Made by a program: the position numbers and the translations under genes | Part shown: piece after piece, positions 12,797 through 12,818 of the stretch | Numbering within the stretch: the first letter of the stretch is position 1 | How the letters are laid out: each line of letters begins with the position of its first letter | DNA from: Thermoprotei archaeon | GTDB lineage: Archaea > Thermoproteota > Thermoprotei_A > Marsarchaeales > UBA168 | Direction: 5' to 3' | Assembly (NCBI GenBank): GCA_011055275.1 | Contig: DSEZ01000147.1 | Coordinates: 1 to 12,818 of the forward strand | Length of the DNA: 12,818 nt | Notes under the pieces: generated by a model | Seen by the model: the letters and a program-made list of their open reading frames with translations, nothing else | Database searches by the model: none | Told to the model about the DNA's origin: nothing

Positions 12797-12818
12797 ATGG
12801 CGGCGGCCCTGAAGGCGC
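12797..12818 (+). CDS. possible start of a divergent gene, cut by the window end
   Basis: An ATG at 12797 opens a frame reading MAAALKA to the window edge. TTATAAC at 12767-12773 lies about 27 bases upstream, the spacing of a leaderless archaeal promoter. Only seven codons are visible, so no product can be suggested. Confidence 0.25.

Noticed and set aside
1..12818. CRISPR array, intact insertion sequence or toxin-antitoxin pair
   Set aside because: No regularly spaced repeats, terminal inverted repeats with a full transposase, or recognisable toxin-antitoxin pair were seen on either strand.

Overview
The window comes from an archaeon, most likely a thermophilic member of the TACK / Crenarchaeota-like lineages (inference). 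The evidence is the gene set: a KEOPS Cgi121 subunit, Pth2, TruD, an archaeal-type AspRS, ribosomal protein L40e, an Alba-family protein, alpha-NAC, the proteasomal ATPase PAN, MBF1, TFE and Trm56. In addition, neither tRNA gene encodes CCA, GTG and TTG starts are common, and TATA-like boxes lie about 23-26 bases before ATG codons (leaderless transcripts). The L40e sequence and the C-x2-D zinc ribbon of TFE look crenarchaeal. Coding density is very high; genes overlap in both tandem and convergent arrangements. There is no rRNA, CRISPR array or intact insertion sequence.

Layout. Positions 1-324 hold only frame remnants and one doubtful 60-codon ORF. From 2247 down to 325 (minus strand) lies an operon: a PD-(D/E)XK nuclease-like protein, Cgi121, and a geranylgeranyl-reductase-family flavoprotein. 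A divergent promoter region then starts pth2-truD (2327-3753, plus strand). This pair converges, with a 38-base overlap, on the L40e-aspS operon (5195-3716, minus strand). A divergent alpha-helical gene of unknown function (5255-5797) converges on an Alba-like gene (6059-5784). After about 200 bases of unexplained intergenic DNA comes tRNA-Pro(CGG), then the minus-strand proteostasis operon PAN - PUA protein - NAC (8354-6363). MBF1 (plus strand) diverges from PAN and converges, with a 44-base overlap, on the minus-strand operon Trm56 - TFE - HD protein (10624-8945). tRNA-Ser(GCT) lies just upstream of Trm56. The right end carries a minus-strand operon of a TnpA-like (IS200/IS605 transposase fold) protein and a radical SAM protein with an N-terminal cobalamin-binding-like region.

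Most of the window is information-processing and proteostasis housekeeping. The strongest unusual signal is the TnpA-like protein at 12354-12767: it keeps the transposase framework, but both HUH histidines and the catalytic tyrosine appear replaced, and its stop codon overlaps the start of the radical SAM gene (ATGA). That looks like a domesticated, catalytically dead transposase placed in a metabolic operon. Secondary points are a tRNA-Ser with C instead of U at position 33, an AspRS whose selectivity residues predict a non-discriminating enzyme, an uncharacterised nuclease-fold protein coupled to a KEOPS subunit, an Alba protein lacking the usual lysine pair, and three convergent gene pairs that overlap at their 3' ends.
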